This document shows, in pieces, positions 37,920-46,051 of a stretch of 64,000 nt of DNA. The notes below the pieces were generated by a model. That model searched no databases. It was not told the DNA's origin and saw only the letters and a list, made by a program, of their open reading frames with translations. The stretch is from positions 39,068-103,067 of the forward strand of contig CAUJKA010000201.1 of NCBI GenBank assembly GCA_963204965.1. Direction: 5' to 3'. This DNA comes from Planctomycetota bacterium. GTDB lineage: Bacteria; Planctomycetota; Planctomycetia; Pirellulales; Pirellulaceae. Both the position numbers and the translations under genes were made by a program. Position 1 is the stretch's first letter, and each line of letters opens with the position of its first letter.

Positions 37920-38785
37920 TGAGTGGACTAGAACTTCAACTTCGACAATTGCTGCCGCCGGGTGTCCGCATTGACCTGCGCGGTGTTATTCCATCGCAGC
38001 TTCATTCGCTTACGTTGGGTGAGATCGAGCGACTGCCGATTCAGGTCGATGGCATTACTCAGAAGCTCGGTGAGTGGTTCAAGGTTCGTGGCGATGCTGC
38101 GCAGATGGAACTGACCATCGAAGGAGATTGCGGCTGCTGCGACTCGATCGGTCACGGACTTGACGGTGGTGTACTGCGAGTCGAAGGAGACGCTGGCGAT
38201 CAACTTGGCCATCGAATGAAAGCCGGCGAGCTAACCGTGTCAGGAAATGCTGGTCGATACTGTGCAAGCCAAATGCGTGGAGGAATGATCAAGATCGCAG
38301 GTAACGCCAGTGACTACGCTGGCGGAGCAAACTCAACCGAGCGACAAGGCATGCGCGGCGGCTTGCTGGTCATCCATGGAAGCGTTGGCAAGTGTGCAGG
38401 CCATCGCATGCGTCGCGGAATGATGATCATTCACGGTTCGGCTGATTCAGGTCTAGCCATGCGGATGATCGCTGGGAGTATCGTCTGCTGTGGTGATGCG
38501 CAGCCTGTGATCGGCTGTGGCATGCGACGTGGAACAATAATGTTGCTTCAAGAGCGGCTCAATCGGCTCAGCGATCTTCCAGGTTTCACAACGCTTGAGG
38601 AATCCGAGCTTTCGTTCTTGCCCATCTTGCTCAAGAACGTAATCCCGTATTTACCTCAAACGGTCAGACAGAACTTTTCAGTAGAAGCCGAGCATTTACC
38701 CAAACGCGGCCTGCGTAGTCTTGGCGACCGAGCTTTAGGTGGCTTGGGCGAGTTGATCCTCTTGCAACATTCGTCGGCGAGTTAA
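37919..38785 (+). CDS. fhcC: Formylmethanofuran dehydrogenase subunit C (FhcC)
   Basis: A 288-residue FwdC/GXGXG-type structural subunit built on a right-handed beta-helix. The repeated pattern MRGGMIKIAGNAS, MRGGLLVIHGSVG and MRRGMMIIHGSA shows the glycine turns seen in FwdC and glutamate synthase C-terminal domains. It holds the FhcA-FhcD complex together. Last gene of the operon. A 22-bp palindrome covers its stop codon and the region toward the convergent pfk gene. Confidence 0.92.
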   Translation: MSGLELQLRQLLPPGVRIDLRGVIPSQLHSLTLGEIERLPIQVDGITQKLGEWFKVRGDAAQMELTIEGDCGCCDSIGHGLDGGVLRVEGDAGDQLGHRMKAGELTVSGNAGRYCASQMRGGMIKIAGNASDYAGGANSTERQGMRGGLLVIHGSVGKCAGHRMRRGMMIIHGSADSGLAMRMIAGSIVCCGDAQPVIGCGMRRGTIMLLQERLNRLSDLPGFTTLEESELSFLPILLKNVIPYLPQTVRQNFSVEAEHLPKRGLRSLGDRALGGLGELILLQHSSAS

Positions 38786-38794
38786 CTCGCCGAC
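38773..38794. terminator. Perfect 22-bp palindrome, probable bidirectional terminator
   Basis: Arms GTCGGCGAGTT and AACTCGCCGAC are exact reverse complements with no loop bases between. It spans the fhcC stop codon and lies 19 bases before the end of convergent pfk, without a poly-T tail. A stop signal for both transcripts is the simplest reading; a dyad protein site is an alternative. Confidence 0.6.
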
Positions 38795-38812
38795 TATCAC
38801 ACCCTCATTGAC

Positions 38813-40066
38813 TCAGTTTGTCGCTTGACTGGCAGCGATGGTCGTAATCGGCGCGAAGTTGGCGATTGGAGTCACTGGGGCTACCGGCGTTGGCGTAGTC
38901 AAAGCCGGTACACGATCCAGGCCTACACGAGCGTCAGAGTCTTCGTGAGTCAGCGGCACATGAGTCTGATCAACGCGATCTCCAAAGCTGATTCCCATCG
39001 CTCGAGCGGCTTGAACGGAACTGCACTGCGGGTGAACTTGCTTCAGTCGATTGACGGCGTCCATAATCGGCACGCTGTTGATGGCTGGCGGATTCGAGCA
39101 AACCATTTCACCAAATCGGCCTTCCATGACTAAGCGAACTGCGTGCGCACCAAATTGGGTGGCCATCAGTCGATCAAAGGTTGAAGGCCCACCGCCCCGC
39201 TGCAAGTGTCCCAGCACCATCGAACGAGTCTCACGGCCTAGTCGCTTTTCAATTTCCGCGGCAACGATGCCACCAATACCGCCGAGTTTCGTTTGTCGGT
39301 TCTCTTGGCGACGTTCAGCGGCCACCAAACTACCATCAGGCAGAGGCGCACCTTCTGCAGCGACGATCAACGTGTATCGCTTACCAGCCTTTTCCCGTTC
39401 CAAAATCTTGGCGCAAACTTCATCGAAGTTCCAAGGAATTTCAGGCAATAGAATTATGTCACCACCACCGGCAATGCCCGAGTAAAGGGCAATCCAGCCA
39501 GCGTGGCGTCCCATCACTTCCAAGACCATGATTCGTTCGTGGCTAGCGGCTGTCGTTGCTAGTCGATCCAGCGCATCGGTCGCGCAATTGACGGCGCTAT
39601 CGAATCCAAACGTAAACGCAGTTGCCGAAAGGTCATTGTCGATAGTCTTGGGAACACCGACGACAGGTATGCCGACTTCATGAAACTGTTGAGCGACGGC
39701 CAACGATCCATCGCCTCCGATGCAGATCAAGCCACACAGATTGAGTTGTTCGCAAGTCTTCTTGACGCCATCGAGAAGATGAGGGTCGATATTGATACGA
39801 TCGCTCACACCAACAGTCGCCGCAAATCGGCCTTTATTGGTTGATCCCAGAATGGTGCCACCTTGGCGAAGCATGCCACGAGTGTTTCTAGGCTCCAGCG
39901 TGATGTAGCTTACGGGATCAACCAAGCCTTCGTAGCCGCGGAGGAATCCAATCATCTCCATGCCGTAACGATCGGCTACCTTCACCGCGCCGCGAATTAC
40001 CGCGTTGAGACCTGGACAGTCGCCGCCGGATGTGAGAATGCCAATACGCTTCTTGGATCGATTCAT
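38813..40066 (-). CDS. pfk: 6-phosphofructokinase (group III, ATP-type signature)
   Basis: A 417-residue phosphofructokinase for fructose 6-phosphate to fructose 1,6-bisphosphate in glycolysis. Motifs: GILTSGGDCPGLNAVIRG (substrate loop), CIGGDGS and PKTIDND (active site), VMGRHAGWIA and LGHLQRGG. Gly in GGDGS with Lys in PKTIDND is the pattern of ATP-dependent group III enzymes; PPi-dependent ones normally have Asp at the first site. A Pro/Thr/Ala-rich tail of about 25 residues is unusual but small. Start at the ATG of MNRSKKRIG (40066); upstream 12 residues to 40102 are less likely. Confidence 0.92.
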   Translation of the reverse strand: MNRSKKRIGILTSGGDCPGLNAVIRGAVKVADRYGMEMIGFLRGYEGLVDPVSYITLEPRNTRGMLRQGGTILGSTNKGRFAATVGVSDRINIDPHLLDGVKKTCEQLNLCGLICIGGDGSLAVAQQFHEVGIPVVGVPKTIDNDLSATAFTFGFDSAVNCATDALDRLATTAASHERIMVLEVMGRHAGWIALYSGIAGGGDIILLPEIPWNFDEVCAKILEREKAGKRYTLIVAAEGAPLPDGSLVAAERRQENRQTKLGGIGGIVAAEIEKRLGRETRSMVLGHLQRGGGPSTFDRLMATQFGAHAVRLVMEGRFGEMVCSNPPAINSVPIMDAVNRLKQVHPQCSSVQAARAMGISFGDRVDQTHVPLTHEDSDARVGLDRVPALTTPTPVAPVTPIANFAPITTIAASQATN

Positions 40067-40237
40067 GATTGCCCCAAAGATTCTGACGTGTAAGTCTGCC
40101 ACAGTAAATTTAGGTTACTGCGGAAGCGTCACTCCAAAATTGGCAACTAGATGTCAGTGAAAAGGCATCGAAAAGCGGCTCATGGTACAATGGCAACCAC
40201 TACAACCGATACAAAACGAAATCCCCGAATCAAGACC

Positions 40238-40933
40238 ATGTGTGGACGATTAACACTGAAAACCGCGCCCGCCGAGTGGGGGCAACTGCTGCTTCCGCTG
40301 GTGAGCGAGTTGCACTTGCCGCAAGAATTCACGCCTCGCTATAACATCGCGCCGACTCAGCCGCTTTACGCTGTGGCCAGCAACCTACAGCCTGGCCAAA
40401 GCAGCATGACCGAGTTGCGTTGGGGCTTAGTTCCATCTTGGGCAACAGAGCTATCGATCGGCAACAGCATGATCAACGCTCGGCATGAAACGTTGCTCGA
40501 AAAGCGATCCTTCAAAGGGCCGTTAGAAAAGCGACGGTGCTTGATTCTGGCGGATGGCTACTACGAATGGTATCGCGTTTCCAGCAAAGCCAAGCAAGCT
40601 TACTGGATTACACCTGCCGATGGGACGCTTCTACTATTGGCCGGATTGTGGGAGACAAATCAACGAGCCACCGGAGAGCTCATTCACTCTTGCACAGTAA
40701 TCACGACTGCTGCCAACCAGTCGATGGCCGCAATCCACGACCGCATGCCTGTAGCTCTCGTTGGTCCAACGGCTCAGCAGTGGCTGGACCCGAACTGCTC
40801 GCAGCAGCAAGCTTACGATCTGCTCGGCCCTGTCGACAACGATTTTTTTAAGCCACTCGCCGTTTCCAACTTTGTCAACAACGCTCGTCACGAAGGCCCC
40901 GAATGCATCGCCGCGGTTGAAGGAATCGTTTGA
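40238..40933 (+). CDS. SRAP domain protein (HMCES/YedK-type, DNA abasic-site crosslinker)
   Basis: A 231-residue SOS response-associated peptidase family protein. The start is fixed by function: the Cys after the initiator Met (MCGRLTLKTA, ATG at 40238) is the residue that bonds to abasic sites in single-stranded DNA. Other conserved residues are the Asn of INARHET, Glu of YYEWYR and His of HDRMPV. Length matches the family (220-230). An upstream ATG at 40151 would bury Cys2, so it is rejected. It is divergent from pfk, with 171 bases between starts. Confidence 0.92.
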   Translation: MCGRLTLKTAPAEWGQLLLPLVSELHLPQEFTPRYNIAPTQPLYAVASNLQPGQSSMTELRWGLVPSWATELSIGNSMINARHETLLEKRSFKGPLEKRRCLILADGYYEWYRVSSKAKQAYWITPADGTLLLLAGLWETNQRATGELIHSCTVITTAANQSMAAIHDRMPVALVGPTAQQWLDPNCSQQQAYDLLGPVDNDFFKPLAVSNFVNNARHEGPECIAAVEGIV

Positions 40934-40958
40934 GCTAGGTCGTAGGCTGTTGATCCCA

Positions 40959-40980
40959 ACCCGCTGCGTTAGCGAGGGAC
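40959..40980. repeat. Dispersed hairpin repeat (CCCGCTGCGTTAGCGAGGG)
   Basis: A short imperfect palindrome: CGCT pairs with AGCG across GCGTT, with CCC and GGG arms offset by one bulged A. As far as I recall, this sequence is common between planctomycete genes and gives false peptides containing TRCVSEGL. Lies 26 bases after the SRAP stop codon. Confidence 0.7.
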
Positions 40981-40990
40981 TGCGTTCCAC

Positions 40991-41024
40991 AAATCGTTTA
41001 ATGGCAAGCCGCAGGCGACTGTTC
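40991..41024 (+). repeat. Solo copy of the GTTTAAYGGCAAGCC dispersed element
   Basis: Same core as the arms of the 22.36-22.44 kb inverted repeat (GTTTAATGGCAAGCCG then GCAGGCGACTG) with small differences. Located ten bases after the hairpin at 40959-40980 and 64 bases before the DUF1559-like gene; both repeats together fill most of this intergenic gap. Confidence 0.8.
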
Positions 41025-41087
41025 TATCTTCCTGGTTTTCATTGGCTTAGGTTCACTTTTCTTTCTTTCCACCAGAGTCCCAACAGC

Positions 41088-42242
41088 ATGCCTTCCAAAC
41101 TTATCCAATGGTTTGTCATCATCTTCACTGTTGGAGTCGTAGGCTCACTTCTGGCTGTGCTCGTCCAGCACGCGAGAACCACTGCGCGGAAGATGTCTTC
41201 GAGCAACAATCTCAAATCAATCGGTCTTGCAATCCACAATTTCGAAAGCGCCTACAAGTATCTCCCGAGTGGATGTGATGCTGAGGCGAAGCACGGATGG
41301 ATGAGTCGCATATTTCCGTACATGGAGTCAAGCACTTGGTACAGCGAGACCGACTTCAATGTGAGCTGGGAGCATCCACTGAATCGAGATCACTTCAAAA
41401 CTAGAATTCTGTCATACCAAATTCCAGATTGCGAGTACCGCTTTACCACCGAAGGATACGGTATCACGAACTACCTGGCCAATCCCGCAGTTCTTCATCG
41501 CAACTCCAAAGTGACATTCAGCCAACTGACTGCGGGTCTTGCCAACGTGTGGCTCGTTGGCGAATCTGCAGGAAACAAAACACCCTTCGGTTACCCATTC
41601 AACTGGCGTGAACTTCATTGGCCGCTTAGCACCGACTCAGACGGATTGGGAGCCTGGTCGGATGGCGCGCATTTCTGCAAAGTCGACGGCAGCGTTATTT
41701 TCTTGAGCAATAAAACAGATCGTGCAATTGTCGAACAACTTGCAGAAGCGGCTCCCCTGCCCGCTCAAGAACTTTGGTCACGACCAGAGAGGCAGTTTCG
41801 AGGATCGAAGACTAAAGTCAACAACTACGTCGATTATGTTGGCAAGGACGATACGGACCGAAAAGGCGGTCCACCGTATTCTCGCGTAGTCCTAAACAAA
41901 GTTGGATCTGCCGAATTCATCGACTTTCAATCGGGAATGATTGATGTCGACGTCGTTATGGCTAAGTATCTCGAAGCCAAAGTCCTTCGAATCAAATTCC
42001 CGCAAACTGAACAAGAGCTTCAACGCATCTGTAAACTGAACGAACTAGAGACGCTTTGCTTGCAACGGAACTACTCTCGCGATCCAAACGCAGTTCGTGG
42101 GCTAGAGTTGGGTCTGTTGCTTGAAGGCCTAAGGAAACTACCCAAGCTGACGTTTCTTGAACTCAACGCCGATTCGGACGAACTTCCAACTATTCAACAA
42201 GCCCTGCCCCACTGCGAAGTCGTACTTTCGAAGGGCTGGTAA
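41088..42242 (+). CDS. DUF1559-like pseudopilin-type protein
   Basis: A 384-residue protein. The first 30 residues form a membrane helix (WFVIIFTVGVVGSLLAVL) followed by KMSSSNNLKSIGLAIHNFES, the DUF1559 signature after an N-terminal pilin-like helix, then YLPSG and the C-terminal TDGS-like pattern with DGAHFCKVDGSVIFLS. The usual GFTLVELLVV leader of type IV pilin-like DUF1559 proteins is absent. The last 80 residues have leucine-rich repeat-like strands (LRIKFPQTEQELQRI, LTFLELNADS). The start at 41088 is chosen; the extended open frame from 40761 crosses repeats and another gene. Confidence 0.75.
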   Translation: MPSKLIQWFVIIFTVGVVGSLLAVLVQHARTTARKMSSSNNLKSIGLAIHNFESAYKYLPSGCDAEAKHGWMSRIFPYMESSTWYSETDFNVSWEHPLNRDHFKTRILSYQIPDCEYRFTTEGYGITNYLANPAVLHRNSKVTFSQLTAGLANVWLVGESAGNKTPFGYPFNWRELHWPLSTDSDGLGAWSDGAHFCKVDGSVIFLSNKTDRAIVEQLAEAAPLPAQELWSRPERQFRGSKTKVNNYVDYVGKDDTDRKGGPPYSRVVLNKVGSAEFIDFQSGMIDVDVVMAKYLEAKVLRIKFPQTEQELQRICKLNELETLCLQRNYSRDPNAVRGLELGLLLEGLRKLPKLTFLELNADSDELPTIQQALPHCEVVLSKGW

Positions 42243-42295
42243 ACATCTGGCCTTGTTGCATCATCAATGACCTACGATCGACGCAATCGATTGGT

Positions 42296-42324
42296 AATTG
42301 TTTAACGGCAAGCCGCAGGCGACT
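42296..42324 (+). repeat. Solo copy of the GTTTAACGGCAAGCC dispersed element
   Basis: Matches the arm of the inverted repeat at 22357-22386 across AATTGTTTAACGGCAAGCC and GCAGGCGACTGC. Located 53 bases after the DUF1559-like gene's stop, in the gap before the same-strand small-gene island begins. Confidence 0.85.
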
Positions 42325-42391
42325 GCTTCTATGTCGCTACGGATCGAGCGAAACTTCTGGGCTTCCAGCCAATATCCGTTCTGCCATGTAT

Positions 42392-43174
42392 TCATTCTGC
42401 TGAGTTGCTTGCCACCACAAGGCGATATCCATAATCCATTTCGTCGCGACTAAGTAATTCTGAGTATCGCTCGTTCCACGCTCCTGATGCAATGTCTTTT
42501 TCAAGCTGGGAAATCGCTCGTGAAACGTAGTCAATGTGTACTTTTGAAAATGAAGAGATAGCGTTGCGGGCGGCTGGATCAAGATACACCTCCGGTCGTC
42601 GCCAATATGCAGCCAGAAACCCGTCCGCGCAGTTCCACGGAACCATAACTGGAAACACCTTGCAGTTACTTAGGGTTTGATGATATGCGTCGATCGGTAG
42701 GGCATGCTTCTTATCTAGTTCAGCGAACTGAGGAAGGTAATCGCGTACCAACCAAAACGAGTCGACCTTGAAAGGATCGAAAGTCAATATTACTTGCCGC
42801 CGCGAGACCCGCCGCATTTCCGTCAGCCCTTTCACAGGATCCGTCCAATGGTGAACCGTCAAGACTGCCATAGCTACGTCAAACTGTTCATCCTCAAATG
42901 GCAATTCTTCAGCATTGGAGCGAACGACATGCTTCGAATCAGCTCTCTGTTCAATCATGCGTAGCGAAGGCTCAACCGGTGTCACCTCCAAGTCGCTCGG
43001 TTCATAGGAACCGGCACCGGCGCCAATATTGCAAACGGAAGATGCGTTCCCAATAGCCTCGCGAATTCGACGCGCGATTCGAATATCCGGAACTCGAAAT
43101 CGCCGGTAACCGATTCCGATAGAATCGTAGATCAAAGAATGGGATGATTGTTCCATCGGCAGTCCATCAGACAT
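42392..43174 (-). CDS. SAM-dependent methyltransferase (class I)
   Basis: A 260-residue methyltransferase. Motif I is CNIGAGAGSYEP; motif II LEVTPVEPS; then DVAMAVLTVHHWTDP for motif IV and RRVSRRQVILTF. The ATG of MSDGL at 43174 is chosen; an alternative ATG at 43156 and a GTG at 43234 exist. Relatives act on small molecules or lipids. Last of a run of small genes on this strand; it ends 67 bases before a dispersed repeat. Confidence 0.75.
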   Translation of the reverse strand: MSDGLPMEQSSHSLIYDSIGIGYRRFRVPDIRIARRIREAIGNASSVCNIGAGAGSYEPSDLEVTPVEPSLRMIEQRADSKHVVRSNAEELPFEDEQFDVAMAVLTVHHWTDPVKGLTEMRRVSRRQVILTFDPFKVDSFWLVRDYLPQFAELDKKHALPIDAYHQTLSNCKVFPVMVPWNCADGFLAAYWRRPEVYLDPAARNAISSFSKVHIDYVSRAISQLEKDIASGAWNERYSELLSRDEMDYGYRLVVASNSAE

Positions 43175-43266
43175 TTCGTAAAAGGAAACCAGTTGCCTTA
43201 CTAGCTTGGATTCAGAAAGCAAGACAACCGCCACTTGTGTTGACTATCTCGTTTGGCAATCGTTAT

Positions 43267-43875
43267 TCAATTGGTCAACTGCTTGATGCAATTCAGAATT
43301 CGTTCGCGAACCTCATCGTCGGCTTCTCGGGCCAAAGCTTGCTCCAACACTTGCAAATGTGCTTCACGGTATTCCGAAAATGCTGCCAACGTCTCTGCAA
43401 TGCTGGCACGAATTTGCGGGTCTGGATCGGTGAGATAAGAGGTGAGTAGCGAGAGTGCTTTTTTGACCTCATGTTTAACGGCTGTAGTCACTGCCGCCTC
43501 GCGCTTAATCTCATCCTCGAGGTTCTTTCCTTTTTTATCAAGAATGCTGCGCCATTGATCTTCACCCCATCCAGGCCTTGCGTGAACTTCGAGGTAACCA
43601 CGACCGGATGCTACACACGCGATCAATCCTGCAATTGCGGTACGGTCAGGAGTTGTAGGCGAGCTGAACATGTTGATCAAAAATGGAACAGCATATGCTG
43701 TGGCTTCGTAGATCGTTCCCTGATGCCAGATTGTACTATAGAGATCGTTTATTGCGTTGTCACGTACAGCGTTGTCGGACGAGAGTGCCGCACGAAGTAA
43801 ATCGGGCACGTCCTCCGCCGCGCCGTAGGCATGGTGGAGTGTGGACCATTTGATGTTATCGAGTTCTTCAAGCAT
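43267..43875 (-). CDS. HEAT-repeat protein
   Basis: A 202-residue protein built of HEAT/armadillo-like helices. The N-terminus MLEELDNIKWSTLHHAYG is the family start, followed by PDLLRAALSSD and WHQGTIYEATAYAVPFLI, typical of a HEAT group often found in accessory regions of myxobacteria, actinobacteria and planctomycetes. Start at 43875 preferred over 43905. Protein-protein binding role is expected; partner unknown. Confidence 0.75.
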   Translation of the reverse strand: MLEELDNIKWSTLHHAYGAAEDVPDLLRAALSSDNAVRDNAINDLYSTIWHQGTIYEATAYAVPFLINMFSSPTTPDRTAIAGLIACVASGRGYLEVHARPGWGEDQWRSILDKKGKNLEDEIKREAAVTTAVKHEVKKALSLLTSYLTDPDPQIRASIAETLAAFSEYREAHLQVLEQALAREADDEVRERILNCIKQLTN

Positions 43876-43938
43876 GGAGGCTCTTGTATTTTTCAACTGG
43901 ATCATTGACGAAGTTGAATGGGTTCAGCAACTCAGTGT

Positions 43939-44616
43939 TCACACTTTGGTTCTCACACGTTTGAGCTTCGTTAGCTTGTAGTAGTATGCCTCACGGACGA
44001 TTGCCCCGAGTCCGCAAACGCGATCAAGATGTTTCAGTAGACCCGGATTTGCCGTTTTTCTTGTCAATTGCTGGTAGAGTCCCCAAAGAACCGCGCCGAC
44101 AAAACTAATGCCCACCAGCGGCATAATTGCCGCGACAATCACGGCAAGGATAAATACAATGACTAGCCAGAACGAGTGCAAGAGTGTATCGACAACCTGT
44201 TTCGCAAAGCCAATCCGCATCGACCGCGCCAGTATCTTGTCACAACCATAGCAAAGATAACAAGGCAAAATGCAAGATTGAATTTCCGCTACGCTTTCCG
44301 GTGAAACCATTTGATCTCTTGAAACAAAATCCAATCTGGCCGGTAAGACGATCTCAAATCGCGCCGACGTACAAATCTGACATATTCCATCGAAAGGTGG
44401 GTCAGCATTGCGAATCTTGTCGAGCACGATACCTAGAGGCGATGTGTCCACAGAAGGTGCTTTAAGCAACTTGGATAGTGGCGGAACCAATATCGTGGTG
44501 CTGCACGCAGTGCATTTAGTTTGAGAGCCAGCTTCAGTTCGGGATACCCAAACAACATTTCCGCACTCACATGACAAGCCAAATTTGATGTTTGGATTCA
44601 ACGAAGTTTGCCTCAA
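43939..44616 (-). CDS. Zinc-ribbon protein with two membrane helices
   Basis: A 225-residue protein of unknown function. The N-terminus has a CECG/CTAC pair forming a zinc ribbon; later CQIC and LPCYLCYGC could form a second metal site. Two transmembrane helices sit near residues 146-166 and 167-182 (WLVIVFILAVIVAAIMPLVG). The open frame begins with a TTG at 44616. No family recognised. Lies 70 bases after the 57-residue gene. Confidence 0.6.
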   Translation of the reverse strand: MRQTSLNPNIKFGLSCECGNVVWVSRTEAGSQTKCTACSTTILVPPLSKLLKAPSVDTSPLGIVLDKIRNADPPFDGICQICTSARFEIVLPARLDFVSRDQMVSPESVAEIQSCILPCYLCYGCDKILARSMRIGFAKQVVDTLLHSFWLVIVFILAVIVAAIMPLVGISFVGAVLWGLYQQLTRKTANPGLLKHLDRVCGLGAIVREAYYYKLTKLKRVRTKV

Positions 44617-44686
44617 TTCCGCGATTGATTGATTTGTGCGTAAGCTACCGAACTAAGAAAGTCGAGGGCTTTATGTCCAACGATTG

Positions 44687-44860
44687 TTACTTGCCAATGT
44701 ACTTTCCATGGTAAAGCAAATCGACATAGTCATCCAGTCTTTCAGCGAAAATCACGACCGCAGTCTCGGAGAGGTTCGTATACTCCAACGCGCGACGAAC
44801 GTGAAGCACTTCGCAAGTTCCTGGGAAAGTCCATTTTTGTTCGCTTTCTCGCCGACGCAT
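44687..44860 (-). CDS. 57-residue small protein
   Basis: A short open frame (57 residues, ATG at 44860) that most gene finders may skip. The sequence is protein-like: it begins MRRRESEQKWTFPGTCEV and ends FAERLDDYVDLLYHGKYIGK. Hydrophobic residues are periodic and no low complexity is present. It sits at normal spacing between two same-strand genes (71 bases after one stop, 70 before the next start). No family recognised; it could be an intact small gene or the end of an older longer one. Confidence 0.5.
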   Translation of the reverse strand: MRRRESEQKWTFPGTCEVLHVRRALEYTNLSETAVVIFAERLDDYVDLLYHGKYIGK

Positions 44861-44931
44861 TCGAATAGATAGACACTTGCCGATGTATCAGACTAAACGG
44901 GTAACACGAATGAGCAAGAACGTAGTTTTCA

Positions 44932-45627
44932 TCATGTCACATCTAGGACCTTAACAGATGGTTGGGGCTCTGCAGTTCGACCGGTCGGTTCGGCGATAAA
45001 CGGTATGGGAATGTCTGATTCGCCATTTTCCAAGCAGTACGAGTTCACGAGAAAATACTTCCAATCGATTGGAAAATACAGCGACGGCAATTCTTCTGCT
45101 TTGTAATCGTATATTGGGGAAGTTGTTCGAGCATACAATTCTGGAAGATGCAAGTCGTCATCAACTGTGTTTGGAAAAACAGCAAGGTCAAAGCTAACGC
45201 AGAAGTACTTAAACTGAACCTCTTTGATTGTCTCGCCGACGATCAACGGTCTAATGAATCGATCGTCAGAGCTGTACCAAATGTCCTTGAGAACAATATG
45301 CTTTTCAAAAACACCTTGGGTTACCGATTTCATTTCGTCCCAAATAGCACTTCGATTCATGTTGGAAAAGTCCATGATCGACCGAATTAGGAGATCAGAA
45401 CCGAAGCGGGAGGTGAGTTGCCAGCACTTACCTTCGCTGTCAGAGAATTCGAAAGTCGCTGCAAGAACAGACCATGGAAAGTTATCTGGATCCTCGTCGT
45501 CAAGGCCGCAACCCGCAGCGATTGACAAGGACATGGACGCTTGAATGGAGCCTGCCAGTTGTAGAATCTTTCCATCTTTGGTTGCGCAACGAACGTTTGC
45601 AACCCGAAATGTAACTTGTGTTTTCAT
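44932..45627 (-). CDS. Hypothetical soluble protein in accessory island
   Basis: A 231-residue protein starting at the ATG MKTQVTFRVANVRC (45627). It is predominantly beta with a run LWDVIW-like middle section (IWDEMKSVTQGVFEKHIVL) and ends FIAEPTGRTAEP. No family recognised. The start lies 15 bases downstream of CCGTTATG, the end of an attC-like spacer (45642-45732), an arrangement seen for cassette genes. Confidence 0.55.
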   Translation of the reverse strand: MKTQVTFRVANVRCATKDGKILQLAGSIQASMSLSIAAGCGLDDEDPDNFPWSVLAATFEFSDSEGKCWQLTSRFGSDLLIRSIMDFSNMNRSAIWDEMKSVTQGVFEKHIVLKDIWYSSDDRFIRPLIVGETIKEVQFKYFCVSFDLAVFPNTVDDDLHLPELYARTTSPIYDYKAEELPSLYFPIDWKYFLVNSYCLENGESDIPIPFIAEPTGRTAEPQPSVKVLDVT

Positions 45628-45641
45628 GTGTATCCAACTGA

Positions 45642-45732
45642 CATAACGGTTAGCGAAGTCCCCACCCGGTTGATTTAGCAACCATTGTCCGAATGGCCCC
45701 GCGAGGACTTGTCATTCATCACATTGTTCAAG
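45642..45732 (-). other. attC-like spacer A
   Basis: Read on the minus strand: GAACAATGTGATG, then CAAGTCC, about 50 bases later GGGACTT followed by CGCTAACCGTTATG. AAGTCC and GGACTT can pair, and GAAC can pair loosely with GTTA, matching the order of attC cassette ends (R-box, L-box, L-box, R-box). The first R-box departs from the attC consensus. Compare spacer B. Confidence 0.35.
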
Positions 45733-46051
45733 TAGGCCGCTTCGCGGCAGGCAGAACGGCCTTTAGTGTAGCGGAGGATTGACTCGTTTTTCAATGACTT
45801 TTCTGCAGCGATCAGTAGATTTGCTATGCTGGCGAATCATCCTGGTCATCCTTGCTCTACGGTGTTTTGTGGGGGCTTAGTATCGATCCCATCGTAAACT
45901 AAGCGAGCATCTCGGAAATAATCGCGAGTCCCGCGAGCCAAGCCCAACCCTGGGGTCGTCCAAGCGAAAGATTTGGCGGTGAGGGCTTATGCAACCATTT
46001 GCGAGATCCTCATTCGACCCGCAACATCAGTCACTGCCATCACCAGTTGTC
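45733..46051. other. Intergenic stretch, nothing identified
   Basis: About 320 bases upstream of spacer A and before the 76-residue gene's stop. I see no convincing open frame, hairpin or RNA gene. Confidence 0.4.

Noticed and set aside
38813..40066. Possible PPi-dependent phosphofructokinase
   Set aside because: GGDGS with PKTIDND is the ATP-type group III pattern; PPi enzymes usually carry Asp at the first site.
40761..41087. Long N-terminal extension of the DUF1559-like protein
   Set aside because: Overlaps the SRAP gene and two dispersed repeats; the ATG at 41088 begins the real membrane helix.
44687..44880. Frameshifted longer gene in the gap 44617-44931
   Set aside because: A second frame looks partly protein-like, but one continuous frame from the ATG at 44860 explains the end of the sequence better.
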